64,000 nt of DNA, taken from Pseudomonas frederiksbergensis. GTDB lineage: Bacteria > Pseudomonadota > Gammaproteobacteria > Pseudomonadales > Pseudomonadaceae. A program made the translations under genes and the position numbers. The DNA is taken from contig NZ_CP018319.1 in the NCBI RefSeq assembly GCF_001952935.1, positions 2,386,501 through 2,450,500 of the forward strand. The letters are read 5' to 3'. Within the stretch, counting starts at the first letter, position 1, and each line of letters opens with the position of its first letter. The notes under the pieces are model-generated. The model was not told the DNA's origin, searched no databases, and saw only the letters and a list, made by a program, of their open reading frames with translations. Shown here piece by piece: positions 28,936 to 40,010 of the stretch.

Positions 28936-30039
28936 TTACAGACGCATCGGCATGACAACGTAGGCCGAGTCGTCGTTGTCGGACTCTTGCACCAGCGCGC
29001 TGCTGTTGGAGTCGGACAGGATCAAACGAACCTGCTCAGTGGTCATCACGCCCAGTACGTCGAGCAGATAACTCACGTTGAAGCCGATTTCCAGATTGCC
29101 GCCGTTGTACTCAACGCCGACTTCTTCTTCCGCTTCTTCCTGTTCCGGGTTGTTCGCCTGGATCTTTAGCTGACCATTGGCCAGCTGCAGACGAATGCCG
29201 CGGTACTTCTCGTTGGACAGAATTGCGGTACGGCTGAAGGCTTCACGCAGGGCCTGACGATCGCCGAGAACCAGCTTGTCGCCACCTTTGGGCAGAACAC
29301 GCTCGTAATCCGGGAATTTGCCATCGACCAGTTTCGAGGTGAAGGTGAACTCGCCAGTGGTCGCACGAATGTGGTGTTGACCCAGGACGATGCTGACGAT
29401 GCCGTCCGGCTCGGTCAGCAGGCGCGCCAATTCAAGGATACCTTTACGTGGCACGATGACCTGGTGACGGTCCGGTTGACCGATATCAGCCTTCATCGAG
29501 CACATGGCCAGACGGTGACCATCGGTGGCCACGGCGCGGATGATGCCTTCGGAAACTTCCAGCAGCATGCCGTTGAGGTAATAACGCACATCCTGCTGGG
29601 CCATGGCGAAGCTGGTGCGTTCGATCAGGCGACGCAACTTGCTTTGCTCGAGGCTGCACGTCAACGAGCCTGGGCCTTCTTCCACCGTCGGGAAGTCATT
29701 GGCCGGCAGGGTCGACAGGGTGAAGCGGCTACGGCCGGCCTTCACCACAAGCTTCTGCTCGTCGACCTTGATGTCGATCAGCGCATCGTTGGGCAAGCTT
29801 TTGCAGATATCCATCAGCTTGCGCGCAGGCACAGTGATGGAACCTGGATCGGCAGGCTCTTCGAGTTGTACACGACCGACCAGCTCGACTTCCAGGTCGG
29901 TACCGGTCAGCGACAATTGCTGGCCTTCGACAACCAGCAGCACGTTGGAGAGCACCGGCAAGGTCTGTCGGCGCTCGACGACGCCTGCGACCAGTTGCAG
30001 GGGTTTCAACAGGGCTTCGCGTTGAATGGTGAAATGCAT
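28936..30039 (-). CDS. dnaN: DNA polymerase III beta subunit (sliding clamp)
   Basis: 367 residues, the standard length. Starts [19 protein letters not shown] and ends YVVMPMRL, the conserved C-terminal MPMRL that packs near the peptide-binding pocket. Three repeated clamp domains fit the length. It forms the dimeric ring that tethers polymerase III to DNA. Forty bases after dnaA on the same strand, probably co-transcribed with it. Confidence 0.98.
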   Translation of the reverse strand: MHFTIQREALLKPLQLVAGVVERRQTLPVLSNVLLVVEGQQLSLTGTDLEVELVGRVQLEEPADPGSITVPARKLMDICKSLPNDALIDIKVDEQKLVVKAGRSRFTLSTLPANDFPTVEEGPGSLTCSLEQSKLRRLIERTSFAMAQQDVRYYLNGMLLEVSEGIIRAVATDGHRLAMCSMKADIGQPDRHQVIVPRKGILELARLLTEPDGIVSIVLGQHHIRATTGEFTFTSKLVDGKFPDYERVLPKGGDKLVLGDRQALREAFSRTAILSNEKYRGIRLQLANGQLKIQANNPEQEEAEEEVGVEYNGGNLEIGFNVSYLLDVLGVMTTEQVRLILSDSNSSALVQESDNDDSAYVVMPMRL

Positions 30040-30078
30040 GGTCTAGTCCCTTGCCTTAATAAGCTGCGCTGGTGTTCA

Positions 30079-31596
30079 TCAAGTGGTCAGTGTACGCAGC
30101 AGGTTCTTGTAGTCCTCGCGGATGTCCGCGTCGGATTCCTTAAGTTCGTTGATCTTGCGGCAGGCGTGCAAAACAGTCGTGTGGTCCCGGCCGCCAAACA
30201 CATCGCCGATTTCCGGCAGGCTGTGGTTGGTCAGTTCTTTGGACAACGCCATGGCAACCTGACGCGGACGAGCGACCGAACGCGAACGACGTTTGGACAA
30301 CAAGTCGGAGATCTTGATCTTGTAGTACTCGGCGACGGTGCGCTGAATGTTATCCACAGAGACCAGTTTGTCTTGCAGTGCCAACAGATCTTTCAGGGAT
30401 TCGCGAATCAACTCGATGGTGATATCGCGGCCCATGAAGTGCGAGTGGGCGATCACGCGCTTGAGCGCGCCTTCCAGCTCACGAACGTTGGAACGAATAC
30501 GCTGGGCAATGAAGAACGCAGCGTCATGGGGCAGATCGACTTTGGCCTGGTCGGCCTTTTTCATCAGGATCGCCACGCGGGTTTCCAGTTCCGGCGGCTC
30601 GACGGCTACCGTCAGGCCCCAGCCGAAGCGGGATTTGAGGCGCTCTTCAAGGCCTTCGATTTCTTTCGGGTAGCGGTCACTGGTGAGAATGACCTGCTGG
30701 CCACCTTCAAGCAGAGCGTTGAAGGTGTGGAAAAATTCTTCCTGTGAACGTTCCTTGCGGGCGAAGAACTGAATGTCATCGATCAGCAACGCATCCACCG
30801 AACGGTAGAAGCGCTTGAACTCGTTGATGGCGTTCAGCTGCAAGGCCTTGACCATGTCGGCCACGAAACGCTCGGAATGCAGGTACACAACCTTGGCATT
30901 CGGATTTTTCTTTAACAGGTGGTTACCCACAGCGTGCATCAAGTGGGTTTTACCCAAGCCGACGCCACCATAAAGGAAGAGCGGGTTGTAACCGTGCTTT
31001 GGATTGTCCGCCACTTGCCAGGCCGCAGCCCGGGCCAGTTGGTTGGACTTGCCCTCGACGAAGTTTTCGAAAGTGAAGGTGCGGTTGAGGTAGCTGGTGT
31101 GCTTGAGCGCGCCTTCCACTTGCACCGTACGCTGTTCGGCACGAATCGGAGCTTGTTGCGAACTGGCTCCGGCCATCGGGTCGAAGCTGTCGCGCGATGG
31201 CTCTTCATTAACCTCGGCAACTTTTTGTGTCGCACGCTTGGTCGGAGCGGCGTGGGATGGCGCCGGGGCGCTGACAGGTGCTTGAACGGCTTGCGCCTGA
31301 GAAGCAGCAGCGGCCAGCGGAGCATTCGGGGCGGCACGTGGTGCCGAACTGCGTTTGCTTCCTATTAATAAGGACAGCGCCGGCGCCAGGCCATTGCCAT
31401 GCTCATCCAGAAGCTCAAGAACGCGGCCCAGATACTTTTCGTTGACCCAGTCGAGAACAAAACGATTCGGTGCGTAGACACGCAACTCGTCGCCTTCGGC
31501 TTCGACCTGTAGTGGACGGATCCAAGTGTTGAATTGTTGGGCAGGCAGCTCATCGCGCAAAAGCTCCACGCACTGCTGCCAAAGTTCCACTGACAC
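30079..31596 (-). CDS. dnaA: Chromosomal replication initiator protein
   Basis: 505 residues from GTG 31596, with AGGGGA seven bases upstream. Domain I (1-90, [13 protein letters not shown]), a variable A/P-rich linker (100-160), an AAA+ domain III with Walker [10 protein letters not shown] and Walker B LLIDDIQF, and domain IV with the DNA-binding signature [15 protein letters not shown]. It opens oriC. Transcribed away from oriC. A perfect DnaA box at 30350-30358 lies inside its own coding region, and boxes upstream allow autoregulation. Confidence 0.98.
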   Translation of the reverse strand: MSVELWQQCVELLRDELPAQQFNTWIRPLQVEAEGDELRVYAPNRFVLDWVNEKYLGRVLELLDEHGNGLAPALSLLIGSKRSSAPRAAPNAPLAAAASQAQAVQAPVSAPAPSHAAPTKRATQKVAEVNEEPSRDSFDPMAGASSQQAPIRAEQRTVQVEGALKHTSYLNRTFTFENFVEGKSNQLARAAAWQVADNPKHGYNPLFLYGGVGLGKTHLMHAVGNHLLKKNPNAKVVYLHSERFVADMVKALQLNAINEFKRFYRSVDALLIDDIQFFARKERSQEEFFHTFNALLEGGQQVILTSDRYPKEIEGLEERLKSRFGWGLTVAVEPPELETRVAILMKKADQAKVDLPHDAAFFIAQRIRSNVRELEGALKRVIAHSHFMGRDITIELIRESLKDLLALQDKLVSVDNIQRTVAEYYKIKISDLLSKRRSRSVARPRQVAMALSKELTNHSLPEIGDVFGGRDHTTVLHACRKINELKESDADIREDYKNLLRTLTT

Positions 31597-32062
31597 GGAT
31601 ATCCCCTAAGTTGAAAGCCGGTGAGGCAAAAACAAGCGGCCATTGTAGCCGACCAAGCCCCGACTTATCCACACGAAGGTTGTGCACCTCCTATGAAGAA
31701 TCGGTGATTTATACGAAAAAAAGACGACCAGCGGTCTGTGCATAAGCTCTGTGGATAACCGGGTCTAAGGTCGTTGCACAACTGGGGGGGAAACTCGGTG
31801 GATAACCGCCTTGTGGATAAGTAGCTCTTTCACACACAGCTTATCCGACAGCGCAGCACAGGGTTACCACCGTTTTCCACCGTAGTTGTCATTCTCTGTA
31901 CATCACGGCTTTAAAGGGCTGATGGCAGTTATCCACAGATGATCGTGCCCCTAGCTTTTATAAGCTTTACAGAAAAGCTTTAAATACTTTCCTTCTTAAT
32001 TTCTATATCTAGCCAAGGAGCTCGACAGGAAAAACGCCCAGAGATCTATTTATAAGGAAACG
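31597..32062. other. oriC: Origin of replication oriC
   Basis: The dnaA-rpmH intergenic region. Perfect DnaA boxes: TTATCCACA at 31665-31673 and 31929-31937, and the reverse form TGTGGATAA at 31750-31758 and 31812-31820; near matches at about 31798 and 31841. An AT-rich stretch from about 31955 to 32010 (including TTAATTTCTATA at 31996) is the likely unwinding element. Position between dnaA and rpmH is the known oriC location in Pseudomonas. Confidence 0.92.
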
Positions 32063-32072
32063 CTGGTTGGAA

Positions 32073-32101
32073 ATTGACCTAGAGGCTTGCTTTCTCTAGA
32101 A
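32073..32101 (+). promoter_or_regulatory. Sigma-70 promoter for rpmH-rnpA
   Basis: TTGACC, 17-base spacer, TAGAAT, about 60 bases before the rpmH start codon. Confidence 0.85.
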
Positions 32102-32163
32102 TCCCCGGTCTCTTAAAACGGGGGCCATTCCGGCCCGTTGTGGACGAACCAGGTAACACGACA

Positions 32164-32298
32164 ATGAAACGTACTTTCCAACCAAGCACTATCAAACGCG
32201 CTCGTACCCACGGTTTCCGTGCTCGCATGGCTACCAAGAACGGTCGTGCCGTCCTGTCGCGTCGTCGCGCCAAAGGTCGTGCGCGTCTGGCAGTTTGA
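32164..32298 (+). CDS. rpmH: 50S ribosomal protein L34
   Basis: 44 residues, [20 protein letters not shown] to GRARLAV, essentially the canonical bacterial L34: very basic, with the KRTFQPS start that binds 23S rRNA. ATG 32164 lies 63 bases after the promoter's -10 box. First gene of the plus-strand cluster and only 16 bases before rnpA, the usual coupled pair. Confidence 0.98.
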   Translation: MKRTFQPSTIKRARTHGFRARMATKNGRAVLSRRRAKGRARLAV

Positions 32299-32314
32299 TA
32301 ATCCGGCACTGGAG

Positions 32315-32716
32315 GTGAGTCAGGACTTCAGTCGGGAAAAGCGTCTGCTTACTCCCCGGCATTTCAAGGCCGTCTTTGACTCCCCTACCGGCAAGGTTCC
32401 GGGGAAAAATCTCCTGCTCCTTGCGCGCAACAACGATCTTGATCACCCCCGTCTCGGGTTGGTTATCGGGAAAAAGAGCGTAAAGCTCTCCGTCGAGCGC
32501 AATCGCCTCAAACGTCTGATGCGCGAATCGTTCCGTCTGAACCAGGACTCACTGGCCGGCTGGGACATCGTTATCGTCGCGCGCAAAGGTTTGGGTGACG
32601 TAGAAAACCCCGAATTGATTCAGCATTTCGGCAAACTCTGGAAGCGTCTGGCACGCAGCACGCCGGTACCAGCAGTCAAAACCGAAACTGTAGGGGTAGA
32701 CAGTCCCGATGCGTAA
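32315..32716 (+). CDS. rnpA: Ribonuclease P protein component
   Basis: 133 residues from GTG 32315 with GGAG directly upstream; the frame extends further 5' but overlaps rpmH and lacks the family's start. The RNR signature is present as [16 protein letters not shown], preceded by RLGLVIGKK. It aids the catalytic RNA in maturing tRNA 5' ends. The C-terminus has a short poorly conserved tail ([10 protein letters not shown]…). Overlaps yidD by eight bases. Confidence 0.97.
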   Translation: MSQDFSREKRLLTPRHFKAVFDSPTGKVPGKNLLLLARNNDLDHPRLGLVIGKKSVKLSVERNRLKRLMRESFRLNQDSLAGWDIVIVARKGLGDVENPELIQHFGKLWKRLARSTPVPAVKTETVGVDSPDA

Positions 32717-32954
32717 ACTGGCACTCGTTCCGATCCAGTTTTATCGCTATGCCATTAGTCCTCTGATGGCCAGTCACTGTCGTTTCTACCCCAGTTGTTC
32801 CTGCTACGCGTATGAAGCCATAGAAAATCATGGTCTTCTGCGCGGTGGCTGGCTGGCCTTTCGTCGTTTAGGTCGCTGTCATCCGTGGAATCCCGGTGGT
32901 TATGACCCGGTTCCATCTATCCCTACCTCCCGTTCTTCTTCGATGGCCGAGTAA
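32709..32954 (+). CDS. yidD: Membrane protein insertion efficiency factor
   Basis: 81 residues with the family's core [21 protein letters not shown] and [15 protein letters not shown]. It is a small amphipathic, membrane-associated protein that helps YidC insert inner-membrane proteins. Start ATG 32709 lies inside the end of rnpA, and yidC begins two bases after its stop, the conserved order in gammaproteobacteria. Confidence 0.97.
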   Translation: MRKLALVPIQFYRYAISPLMASHCRFYPSCSCYAYEAIENHGLLRGGWLAFRRLGRCHPWNPGGYDPVPSIPTSRSSSMAE

Positions 32955-32956
32955 TC

Positions 32957-34645
32957 ATGGATATCAAACGCACGATCCTGATCGTCGCCCTGGCAATCGT
33001 GTCCTACGTTATGGTTCTTAAATGGAACCAGGACTATGGCCAGGCTGCCCTGCCGACTCAGAATGTTGCTTCCAGTACTACCGCACCGGGCCTACCGGAT
33101 ACGGCGACTGGCAATAATGCTTCTGTCAGTGACGACATTCCCCGCGCCCCAAGCGATACCAGTGCAACTGCACCTGCTGAAACACCAGTAGCTGCAAGCA
33201 AAGACCTCATCCAGATCAAAACGGATGTGCTCAACCTGGCAATCGATCCACAAGGTGGTGATGTTGCGCAGTTGACGCTGCCGCTGTATCCACGTCGCCA
33301 GGACCATCCGGAAATTCCATTCCAGTTGTTCGATAACGGCAACGAGCGGACTTATCTGGCTCAAAGCGGTTTGATCGGCACCAACGGTCCGGACGCCAGT
33401 CCTGCCGGTCGCCCGGTTTACTCCTCGGAGAAGAAGATTTATCAACTGGCTGACGGTCAGGACCAATTGGTCGCAGACCTGAAGTTCAGCAAGGACGGCG
33501 TCAACTACATCAAGCGTTTCACCGTGAAACGTGGCCTGTACGACGTAACCGTTTCCTACCTGATCGACAACCAGAGTGCGCAGCCCTGGTCTGGTGCGAT
33601 GTTCGCGCAACTCAAGCGTGACGCAAGCGGCGATCCTTCCTCGACCACCGCCACCGGTACCGCGACTTACCTCGGTGCTGCCCTGTGGACAAGTAACGAG
33701 CCGTACAAGAAAGTGTCGATGAGCGACATGGACAAGGCTCAGCTCAAGGAAACCGTCACCGGTGGTTGGGTTGCCTGGTTGCAGCACTACTTCGTGACCG
33801 CATGGATCCCGGCCAAGGGCGAAAACAATATCGTCCAGACCCGTAAAGACAGCAAAGGCAACTACATCATCGGTTATACCGGCCCGGCAATGAGCGTTGC
33901 GCCAGGTGCAAAAGCCGAAACCAGTGCTGTTCTGTATGCGGGTCCGAAAAGCCAGGCTGTGCTGAAAGAATTGTCCCCAGGTCTGGAACTGACCGTCGAT
34001 TACGGCATTCTTTGGTTCATCGCCCAACCCATCTTCTGGCTGCTGGGACACATCCACGCAATCGTCGGTAACTGGGGCTGGTCGATCATCTTCCTGACCA
34101 TGCTGATCAAAGGGATTTTCTTCCCGCTGTCGGCTGCCAGCTACAAATCCATGGCGCGCATGCGTGCAGTGGCACCGAAACTGGCCGCGCTGAAAGAGCA
34201 ACATGGCGACGACCGGCAGAAAATGTCGCAATCCATGATGGAGCTGTACAAGAAAGAAAAGATCAATCCGCTGGGTGGTTGCTTGCCAATCCTCGTGCAG
34301 ATGCCGGTTTTCCTTTCGCTGTACTGGGTTCTGCTGGAAAGCGTCGAAATGCGCCAAGCGCCGTTCATGCTGTGGATTACTGACCTGTCGATCAAGGATC
34401 CGTTCTTCATTCTGCCGATCATCATGGGCGTAACCATGTTCATCCAGCAGCAGTTGAACCCGACTCCTCCGGATCCGATGCAGGCGAAGGTCATGAAAAT
34501 GATGCCAATCATCTTCACCTTCTTCTTCCTGTGGTTCCCGGCCGGTCTGGTGCTGTACTGGGTAGTGAACAACGTATTGTCGATCGCCCAACAGTGGTAC
34601 ATCACGCGTAAGATCGAAGCGGCTGCCAAAAAAGCCGAGGCGTAA
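32957..34645 (+). CDS. yidC: Membrane protein insertase
   Basis: 562 residues. N-terminal membrane anchor (5-23, ILIVALAIVSYVMVLKW), a large periplasmic domain (about 60-340), then five hydrophobic segments of the 60KD_IMP/Oxa1 core (from 345: ILWFIAQPIFWLLGHIHAI onward) including ANPLGGC-like NPLGGCLPILVQMPVF. It inserts inner-membrane proteins with or without SecYEG; the F-type ATPase c subunit encoded here is a classical client. Ends with a basic tail. Followed by a terminator. Confidence 0.97.
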   Translation: MDIKRTILIVALAIVSYVMVLKWNQDYGQAALPTQNVASSTTAPGLPDTATGNNASVSDDIPRAPSDTSATAPAETPVAASKDLIQIKTDVLNLAIDPQGGDVAQLTLPLYPRRQDHPEIPFQLFDNGNERTYLAQSGLIGTNGPDASPAGRPVYSSEKKIYQLADGQDQLVADLKFSKDGVNYIKRFTVKRGLYDVTVSYLIDNQSAQPWSGAMFAQLKRDASGDPSSTTATGTATYLGAALWTSNEPYKKVSMSDMDKAQLKETVTGGWVAWLQHYFVTAWIPAKGENNIVQTRKDSKGNYIIGYTGPAMSVAPGAKAETSAVLYAGPKSQAVLKELSPGLELTVDYGILWFIAQPIFWLLGHIHAIVGNWGWSIIFLTMLIKGIFFPLSAASYKSMARMRAVAPKLAALKEQHGDDRQKMSQSMMELYKKEKINPLGGCLPILVQMPVFLSLYWVLLESVEMRQAPFMLWITDLSIKDPFFILPIIMGVTMFIQQQLNPTPPDPMQAKVMKMMPIIFTFFFLWFPAGLVLYWVVNNVLSIAQQWYITRKIEAAAKKAEA

Positions 34646-34667
34646 CTTACTCTGTGGATAACCACTC

Positions 34668-34693
34668 AAAACGCCCCCTAGTGGGGCGTTTTG
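34668..34693 (+). terminator. Terminator after yidC
   Basis: AAAACGCCCC / GGGGCGTTTT inverted repeat with a short loop and flanking A/T, between yidC and mnmE. Confidence 0.8.
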
Positions 34694-34724
34694 CTATCTG
34701 TCACTTTTGTCTGGATACCGCTTT

Positions 34725-36095
34725 ATGAGCGTTCCTCGTGAAACCATCGCAGCCGTCGCCACCGCTCAAGGTCGCGGCGGTGTGGGCATCGTCCGTATTT
34801 CCGGGCCACTGGCAAGTGTTGCGGCCAAGGCCTTCAGCGGTCGTGAACTCAAGCCAAGATTTGGCCACTACGGCCCGTTCCTCAGTGAAAACGATGAGGT
34901 GCTGGATCAAGGCATCGCCCTGTATTTTCCGGGGCCGAACTCGTTCACTGGCGAAGATGTGCTTGAACTGCAGGGGCACGGAGGGCCGATCGTTCTGGAT
35001 ATGCTGCTCAAGCGTTGCCTGGAACTGGGCTGTCGTCTGGCCCGGCCGGGTGAATTCAGCGAGCGCGCGTTCCTCAATGACAAGCTCGATCTGGCTCAGG
35101 CCGAGGCCATCGCCGACTTGATCGAGGCGAGTTCTGCACAAGCTGCACGAAATGCCCTGCGTTCCTTGCAAGGCGCATTTTCCGAGCGTGTGCATAACCT
35201 CACCGAGCAACTGATTGGCCTGCGCATCTATGTCGAAGCGGCGATCGACTTCCCGGAAGAAGAAATCGATTTCCTCGCCGATGGCCACGTACTGAGCATG
35301 CTCGACAAAGTGCGCGACGAATTATCCACAGTGCTGCGTGAAGCCGGGCAGGGTGCCTTGCTGCGAGACGGGATGACCGTGGTGATCGCCGGGCGGCCAA
35401 ATGCCGGTAAATCCAGCCTGTTGAATGCACTGGCCGGTCGTGAAGCCGCTATCGTGACCGAGATTGCCGGCACTACCCGGGACATTCTCCGTGAACATAT
35501 CCACATCGATGGCATGCCGCTGCACGTGGTCGACACCGCAGGTCTTCGAGACACCGATGACCAGGTGGAAAAAATCGGCGTCGAACGGGCGCTGAAAGCG
35601 ATTGGTGAGGCTGATCGAGTCCTTTTGGTAGTCGATGCCACCGCTCCTGAGGCTCTTGATCCGTTCGCGTTATGGCCTGAATTTCTGGAAATCCGTCCCG
35701 ACCCGGCGAAAGTTACGCTAATCCGTAACAAGGCAGACCTCACGGGCGAAGCCATTGCCCTGGAAGTCAGCGAGGATGGCCATGTCACCATCAGCCTGAG
35801 TGCCAGGTCTGCAGGTGAAGGGTTGGAGTTGCTGCGGGACCACCTCAAGGCCTGCATGGGCTACGAACAGACCTCGGAAAGCAGCTTCAGTGCTCGCAGG
35901 CGGCACCTTGAAGCGTTGCGTCACGCCAGTGCTTCCCTTGAGCACGGCCGTGCGCAGCTGACCCTGGCGGGTGCCGGCGAACTGTTGGCCGAGGATTTGC
36001 GCCAGGCCCAACACGCTTTGGGTGAAATCACCGGTGCATTCAGCTCCGATGATCTGCTGGGGCGGATCTTTTCCAGCTTCTGTATCGGTAAATAA
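34725..36095 (+). CDS. mnmE: tRNA modification GTPase MnmE
   Basis: 456 residues from ATG 34725 ([13 protein letters not shown], the conserved start; the frame begins 18 bases earlier). N-terminal tetrahydrofolate-binding domain (1-120), helical domain, an inserted GTPase domain with [14 protein letters not shown], switch [12 protein letters not shown] and NKAD-type motifs, and the C-terminal CIGK with the catalytic cysteine. With MnmG it makes the cmnm5 group on wobble U34 of tRNAs. A perfect DnaA box lies at 35322-35330 inside it. Confidence 0.98.
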   Translation: MSVPRETIAAVATAQGRGGVGIVRISGPLASVAAKAFSGRELKPRFGHYGPFLSENDEVLDQGIALYFPGPNSFTGEDVLELQGHGGPIVLDMLLKRCLELGCRLARPGEFSERAFLNDKLDLAQAEAIADLIEASSAQAARNALRSLQGAFSERVHNLTEQLIGLRIYVEAAIDFPEEEIDFLADGHVLSMLDKVRDELSTVLREAGQGALLRDGMTVVIAGRPNAGKSSLLNALAGREAAIVTEIAGTTRDILREHIHIDGMPLHVVDTAGLRDTDDQVEKIGVERALKAIGEADRVLLVVDATAPEALDPFALWPEFLEIRPDPAKVTLIRNKADLTGEAIALEVSEDGHVTISLSARSAGEGLELLRDHLKACMGYEQTSESSFSARRRHLEALRHASASLEHGRAQLTLAGAGELLAEDLRQAQHALGEITGAFSSDDLLGRIFSSFCIGK

Positions 36096-36544
36096 GACTC
36101 TCCGTTGTCCACAGACAGGCCATTCGTGCCTGTCTGTTCCCTCCTTTCTTGAATTCTCTTCCAGTGCCGAGCCGATTCTTTCTGCTTGAGCGGATTTTCC
36201 GTGTCCTGGATTTGCTCATTTAGCAGTTTTCTGTGGATTAAGCCCTGTGAATAACTGGCACTAAGGGCAGTTGATAACAGGGCCTCAAAACTGAAGATAA
36301 CCGCCCCTGTGGATAAGCACCCCTTTCATCCACAGGCTTAAACCGGTTATCCAAGGGCCTCATTGGTACATGACCACAGGGTTTTGAATCTCTGTACACA
36401 TTGAATATAGAGGCTTGTAGCGATCTATCCACAGAAAGGTGGCTCAGTAGAAATAAACATAAAAACAAAGATTTAATAAATTTCTCTCTTTTTAATTTCT
36501 ATAAACGCGACTTCTCCACAGCTGGTTAAATTTTGTGCAAAGGG
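36096..36544. other. Second origin-like region between mnmE and mnmG
   Basis: A gene-free region with one perfect DnaA box (TGTGGATAA, 36308-36316) and several with one mismatch: 36232, 36247, 36326 (TCATCCACA), 36425 (CTATCCACA), about 36516 (TTCTCCACA), plus TTATCCAAG at 36347. An AT-rich stretch at about 36449-36503 ends in TTAATTTCTATA (36492-36503), the same 12-mer as in oriC. Autonomously replicating fragments from both positions were reported for P. aeruginosa and P. putida (Yee and Smith). Confidence 0.75.
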
Positions 36545-36573
36545 TTCTTTAGGAAGGGCGAAGTCCCTATACT
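36545..36573 (+). promoter_or_regulatory. Putative promoter of mnmG-rsmG-parAB
   Basis: TTCTTT, 17 bases, TATACT, about 70 bases before mnmG. The -10 is good, the -35 weak. Confidence 0.5.
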
Positions 36574-36642
36574 TGCCGACCAGGTCCAAAAACCTGAGAC
36601 CAACCTATTCCGGATTACCTAACTGAAGCAGGCACGAGGTGC

Positions 36643-38544
36643 GTGGTGGATTTCCCTTCCCGTTTTGAAGTGATCGTCATCGGCGGCGGTCATGCCGGTA
36701 CCGAGGCAGCACTGGCCTCAGCACGCATGGGTGCGAAAACCCTGTTGCTGACGCATAACGTGGAAACCCTCGGTGCCATGAGTTGCAACCCCGCTATCGG
36801 TGGGATCGGCAAAAGCCATCTGGTCAAGGAAATCGATGCCCTCGGCGGCGCGATGGCCATGGCTACCGATAAAGGTGGTATTCAATTTCGCGTATTGAAC
36901 AGCCGCAAAGGCCCGGCCGTGCGTGCTACCCGCGCTCAGGCTGACCGGGTTCTGTACAAGGCCGCTGTCCGCGAAATTCTCGAAAACCAGCCGAACCTGT
37001 GGATATTTCAACAGGCTGCGGACGACCTGATCGTCGAGCAGGAACAAGTGCGCGGTGTTGTCACCCAAATGGGCCTGCGTTTCTTCGCGGATTCCGTGGT
37101 GTTGACCACTGGCACCTTCCTCGGTGGACTTATCCACATCGGAATGCAGAATTTTTCCGGTGGCCGTGCCGGTGATCCGCCGTCGATCGCCCTGGCTCAC
37201 CGTTTGCGTGAGTTGCCATTGCGCGTCGGTCGCTTGAAAACCGGTACGCCGCCGCGTATCGACGGTCGTTCGGTGGATTTCTCGGTGATGACCGAGCAAG
37301 CCGGCGATACACCGATCCCGGTGATGTCGTTCATGGGTTCCAAAGAGCAGCATCCGAAACAGGTCAGCTGCTGGATTACCCACACCAACGCCCGCACCCA
37401 CGAAATCATTGCCGCCAACCTGGATCGGTCGCCGATGTATTCCGATGCCGGGTTGATCGAAGGCATCGGTCCGCGGTACTGCCCGTCGATCGAAGACAAG
37501 ATTCATCGCTTTGCCGACAAGGACAGCCATCAGGTCTTCATCGAGCCGGAGGGCCTGACGACTAACGAGCTGTACCCGAACGGGATATCCACATCGCTGC
37601 CATTCGACGTGCAACTGCAGATCGTGCAATCGATTCGCGGCATGGAAAACGCGCACATCGTTCGTCCGGGCTACGCCATCGAATACGACTACTTCGACCC
37701 GCGTGACCTGAAGTACAACCTGGAAACCAAAGTCATTGGCGGTCTGTTCTTCGCCGGGCAAATCAACGGCACCACCGGTTACGAAGAAGCCGGCGCCCAG
37801 GGTTTGCTGGCCGGGGCCAACGCCGCACTGCGTGCTCAGGGCAAAGATGCCTGGTGTCCGCGTCGCGACGAAGCGTACATCGGCGTATTGGTCGACGACC
37901 TGATTACCCTGGGTACCCAGGAACCGTATCGGATGTTCACATCCCGCGCCGAATACCGCCTGATCCTGCGCGAAGACAACGCCGACCTGCGCTTGACCGA
38001 AAAAGGTCGCGAACTGGGTCTGGTGGATGACGCGCGTTGGGCTGCGTTCTGCACCAAACGCGAAAGCATCACGCTGGAAGAGCAACGCCTGAAAAGTACC
38101 TGGGTTCGCCCGGGCACCGAACAAGGCGATGCGATTTCCGAGAAGTTCGGCACGCCGCTGACCCACGAATACAACTTGCTCAACCTGCTGAGTCGTCCGG
38201 AAATCGACTACGCTGGTCTGATCGCCGTGACCGGTGGCGGTGCAGAAGATCCACAAGTCGCCGAGCAGGTCGAAATCAAGACCAAATACGCCGGCTACAT
38301 TGATCGCCAGCAGGATGAAATCGCTCGTCTGCGGGCCAGCGAAGACACAAAACTGCCTGTGGATATCGATTACACGAATATTTCCGGTCTCTCCAAAGAG
38401 ATCCAGAGCAAGCTCGGTGCGACCCGTCCAGAGACTTTGGGCCAGGCGTCGCGCATCCCGGGTGTGACGCCGGCAGCGATTTCGCTGTTGATGATTCATT
38501 TGAAAAAACGCGGCGCGGGCCGTCAGTTGGAGCAAAGCGCTTGA
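36643..38544 (+). CDS. mnmG: tRNA uridine-5-carboxymethylaminomethyl modification enzyme
   Basis: 633 residues from GTG 36643 (a second GTG follows at once). FAD-binding [10 protein letters not shown] at residues 13-22, the [12 protein letters not shown] motif with its conserved cysteine, and the GidA C-terminal helical domain ending in [10 protein letters not shown]. Works with MnmE on tRNA U34. Stop overlaps the rsmG start (TTGA, 38541-38544). The gene contains a perfect DnaA box at 37130-37138. Confidence 0.98.
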   Translation: MVDFPSRFEVIVIGGGHAGTEAALASARMGAKTLLLTHNVETLGAMSCNPAIGGIGKSHLVKEIDALGGAMAMATDKGGIQFRVLNSRKGPAVRATRAQADRVLYKAAVREILENQPNLWIFQQAADDLIVEQEQVRGVVTQMGLRFFADSVVLTTGTFLGGLIHIGMQNFSGGRAGDPPSIALAHRLRELPLRVGRLKTGTPPRIDGRSVDFSVMTEQAGDTPIPVMSFMGSKEQHPKQVSCWITHTNARTHEIIAANLDRSPMYSDAGLIEGIGPRYCPSIEDKIHRFADKDSHQVFIEPEGLTTNELYPNGISTSLPFDVQLQIVQSIRGMENAHIVRPGYAIEYDYFDPRDLKYNLETKVIGGLFFAGQINGTTGYEEAGAQGLLAGANAALRAQGKDAWCPRRDEAYIGVLVDDLITLGTQEPYRMFTSRAEYRLILREDNADLRLTEKGRELGLVDDARWAAFCTKRESITLEEQRLKSTWVRPGTEQGDAISEKFGTPLTHEYNLLNLLSRPEIDYAGLIAVTGGGAEDPQVAEQVEIKTKYAGYIDRQQDEIARLRASEDTKLPVDIDYTNISGLSKEIQSKLGATRPETLGQASRIPGVTPAAISLLMIHLKKRGAGRQLEQSA

Positions 38545-39185
38545 GTTCGTTGGTCACCTCGCAACACGCAGAAGAGTTATCCACAGGTGCTCGCCAGCTC
38601 GGTGTCACGCTGACAGAAACCCAGCATGCTCAACTGCTGGGTTATCTGGCCCTGTTGATAAAATGGAACAAGGCTTACAACCTGACCGCCGTACGCGATC
38701 CGGATGAAATGGTTTCCCGTCACTTGCTCGATAGTTTGAGCGTGATGTCGTTCGTCGAAAACGGCCGCTGGCTGGACGTTGGCAGCGGTGGGGGCATGCC
38801 GGGTATTCCGTTGGCCATCCTGTTTCCTGAGTCCCAGGTGACTTGCCTGGACAGCAACGGCAAGAAAACCCGCTTCCTGACACAGGTCAAACTCGAACTC
38901 AAACTGGATAACCTGCAAGTTATCCACAGTCGCGTCGAAGCTTTTCAACCTGCTCAGCCCTTCAACGGGATCATTTCCCGGGCGTTCAGCAGCATGGAGA
39001 ACTTCAGCAACTGGACTCGCCACCTCGGCGACACCGAAACACGTTGGCTGGCAATGAAGGGCGTTCATCCCGCCGATGAGCTGGTAGCATTGCCGGCAGA
39101 CTTCCACCTCGATAGCGAACACGCCCTGGCCGTACCCGGTTGCCAAGGCCAACGCCATCTGCTGATACTGCGCCGCACGGCATGA
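38541..39185 (+). CDS. rsmG: 16S rRNA (guanine527-N7)-methyltransferase
   Basis: 214 residues from TTG 38541, overlapping the mnmG stop. AdoMet-binding motif [16 protein letters not shown] and the preceding [24 protein letters not shown] typical of RsmG/GidB. It methylates G527 in 16S rRNA; its loss gives low streptomycin resistance in other bacteria. Two perfect DnaA boxes (38577, 38920) lie in the coding region. Conserved member of the mnmG-rsmG-parA-parB order. Confidence 0.96.
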   Translation: MSSLVTSQHAEELSTGARQLGVTLTETQHAQLLGYLALLIKWNKAYNLTAVRDPDEMVSRHLLDSLSVMSFVENGRWLDVGSGGGMPGIPLAILFPESQVTCLDSNGKKTRFLTQVKLELKLDNLQVIHSRVEAFQPAQPFNGIISRAFSSMENFSNWTRHLGDTETRWLAMKGVHPADELVALPADFHLDSEHALAVPGCQGQRHLLILRRTA

Positions 39186-39203
39186 TTGGGAACACAAGCA
39201 AGA

Positions 39204-40001
39204 ATGGCTAAGGTATTCGCGATAGCGAACCAAAAGGGTGGTGTGGGCAAGACCACCACCTGCATCAACCTCGCAGCTTCCCTGGTCGCTACCAAGCGTC
39301 GGGTGCTGTTGATCGATCTCGATCCACAGGGCAACGCCACCATGGGTAGCGGTGTGGATAAACACGGCCTGGAAAACTCGGTCTACGACCTGCTGATCGG
39401 CGAATGCGATCTGGCCCAGGCCATGCACTACTCCGAGCACGGCGGTTACCAACTGCTGCCGGCCAACCGCGACCTGACCGCGGCCGAAGTGGTCCTGCTG
39501 GAAATGCAGATGAAGGAAAGCCGCCTGCGCAGTGCGTTGGCGCCGATCCGTGAAAACTACGATTACATTTTGATCGACTGTCCGCCGTCATTGTCGATGC
39601 TCACGCTCAACGCTTTGGTCGCCGCTGATGGGGTGATCATCCCCATGCAGTGCGAGTACTTCGCGCTCGAAGGCTTGAGCGACCTTGTGGATAACATCAA
39701 GCGCATCGCTGAGTTGCTGAACCCGAACCTGAAAGTCGAAGGCCTGTTGCGGACCATGTATGACCCGCGCCTGAGCCTGATGAACGATGTTTCGGCCCAG
39801 CTCAAGGAACACTTCGGCGAGCAGCTCTACGACACGGTGATTCCGCGCAACATCCGCCTGGCTGAAGCACCAAGCTATGGCATGCCGGCGCTGGCGTACG
39901 ACAAATCATCCCGGGGCGCCATTGCCTATCTGGCATTGGCGGGCGAGATGGTTCGTCGTCAACGCAAAAACTCACGCACTGCCGCTGCTCAGGCAACTTA
40001 A
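39204..40001 (+). CDS. parA: Chromosome partitioning ATPase ParA (Soj)
   Basis: 265 residues from ATG 39204 (MAKVFAIANQKGGVGKTTT); the frame opens six codons earlier. Deviant Walker A KGGVGKTT, Walker A' DLDPQGNAT and Walker B LIDCPPSLS. It drives movement of ParB-parS complexes after replication. Nine bases before parB. Two perfect DnaA boxes, 39353 and 39686, fall in the gene. Confidence 0.97.
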   Translation: MAKVFAIANQKGGVGKTTTCINLAASLVATKRRVLLIDLDPQGNATMGSGVDKHGLENSVYDLLIGECDLAQAMHYSEHGGYQLLPANRDLTAAEVVLLEMQMKESRLRSALAPIRENYDYILIDCPPSLSMLTLNALVAADGVIIPMQCEYFALEGLSDLVDNIKRIAELLNPNLKVEGLLRTMYDPRLSLMNDVSAQLKEHFGEQLYDTVIPRNIRLAEAPSYGMPALAYDKSSRGAIAYLALAGEMVRRQRKNSRTAAAQAT

Positions 40002-40010
40002 GGAATCCCC

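Noticed and set aside
28813..28958. Alternative RecF start at 28958
   Set aside because: The resulting N-terminus ([12 protein letters not shown]…) overlaps dnaN and is unlike RecF, while ATG 28915 encodes the true N-terminus in the other frame.
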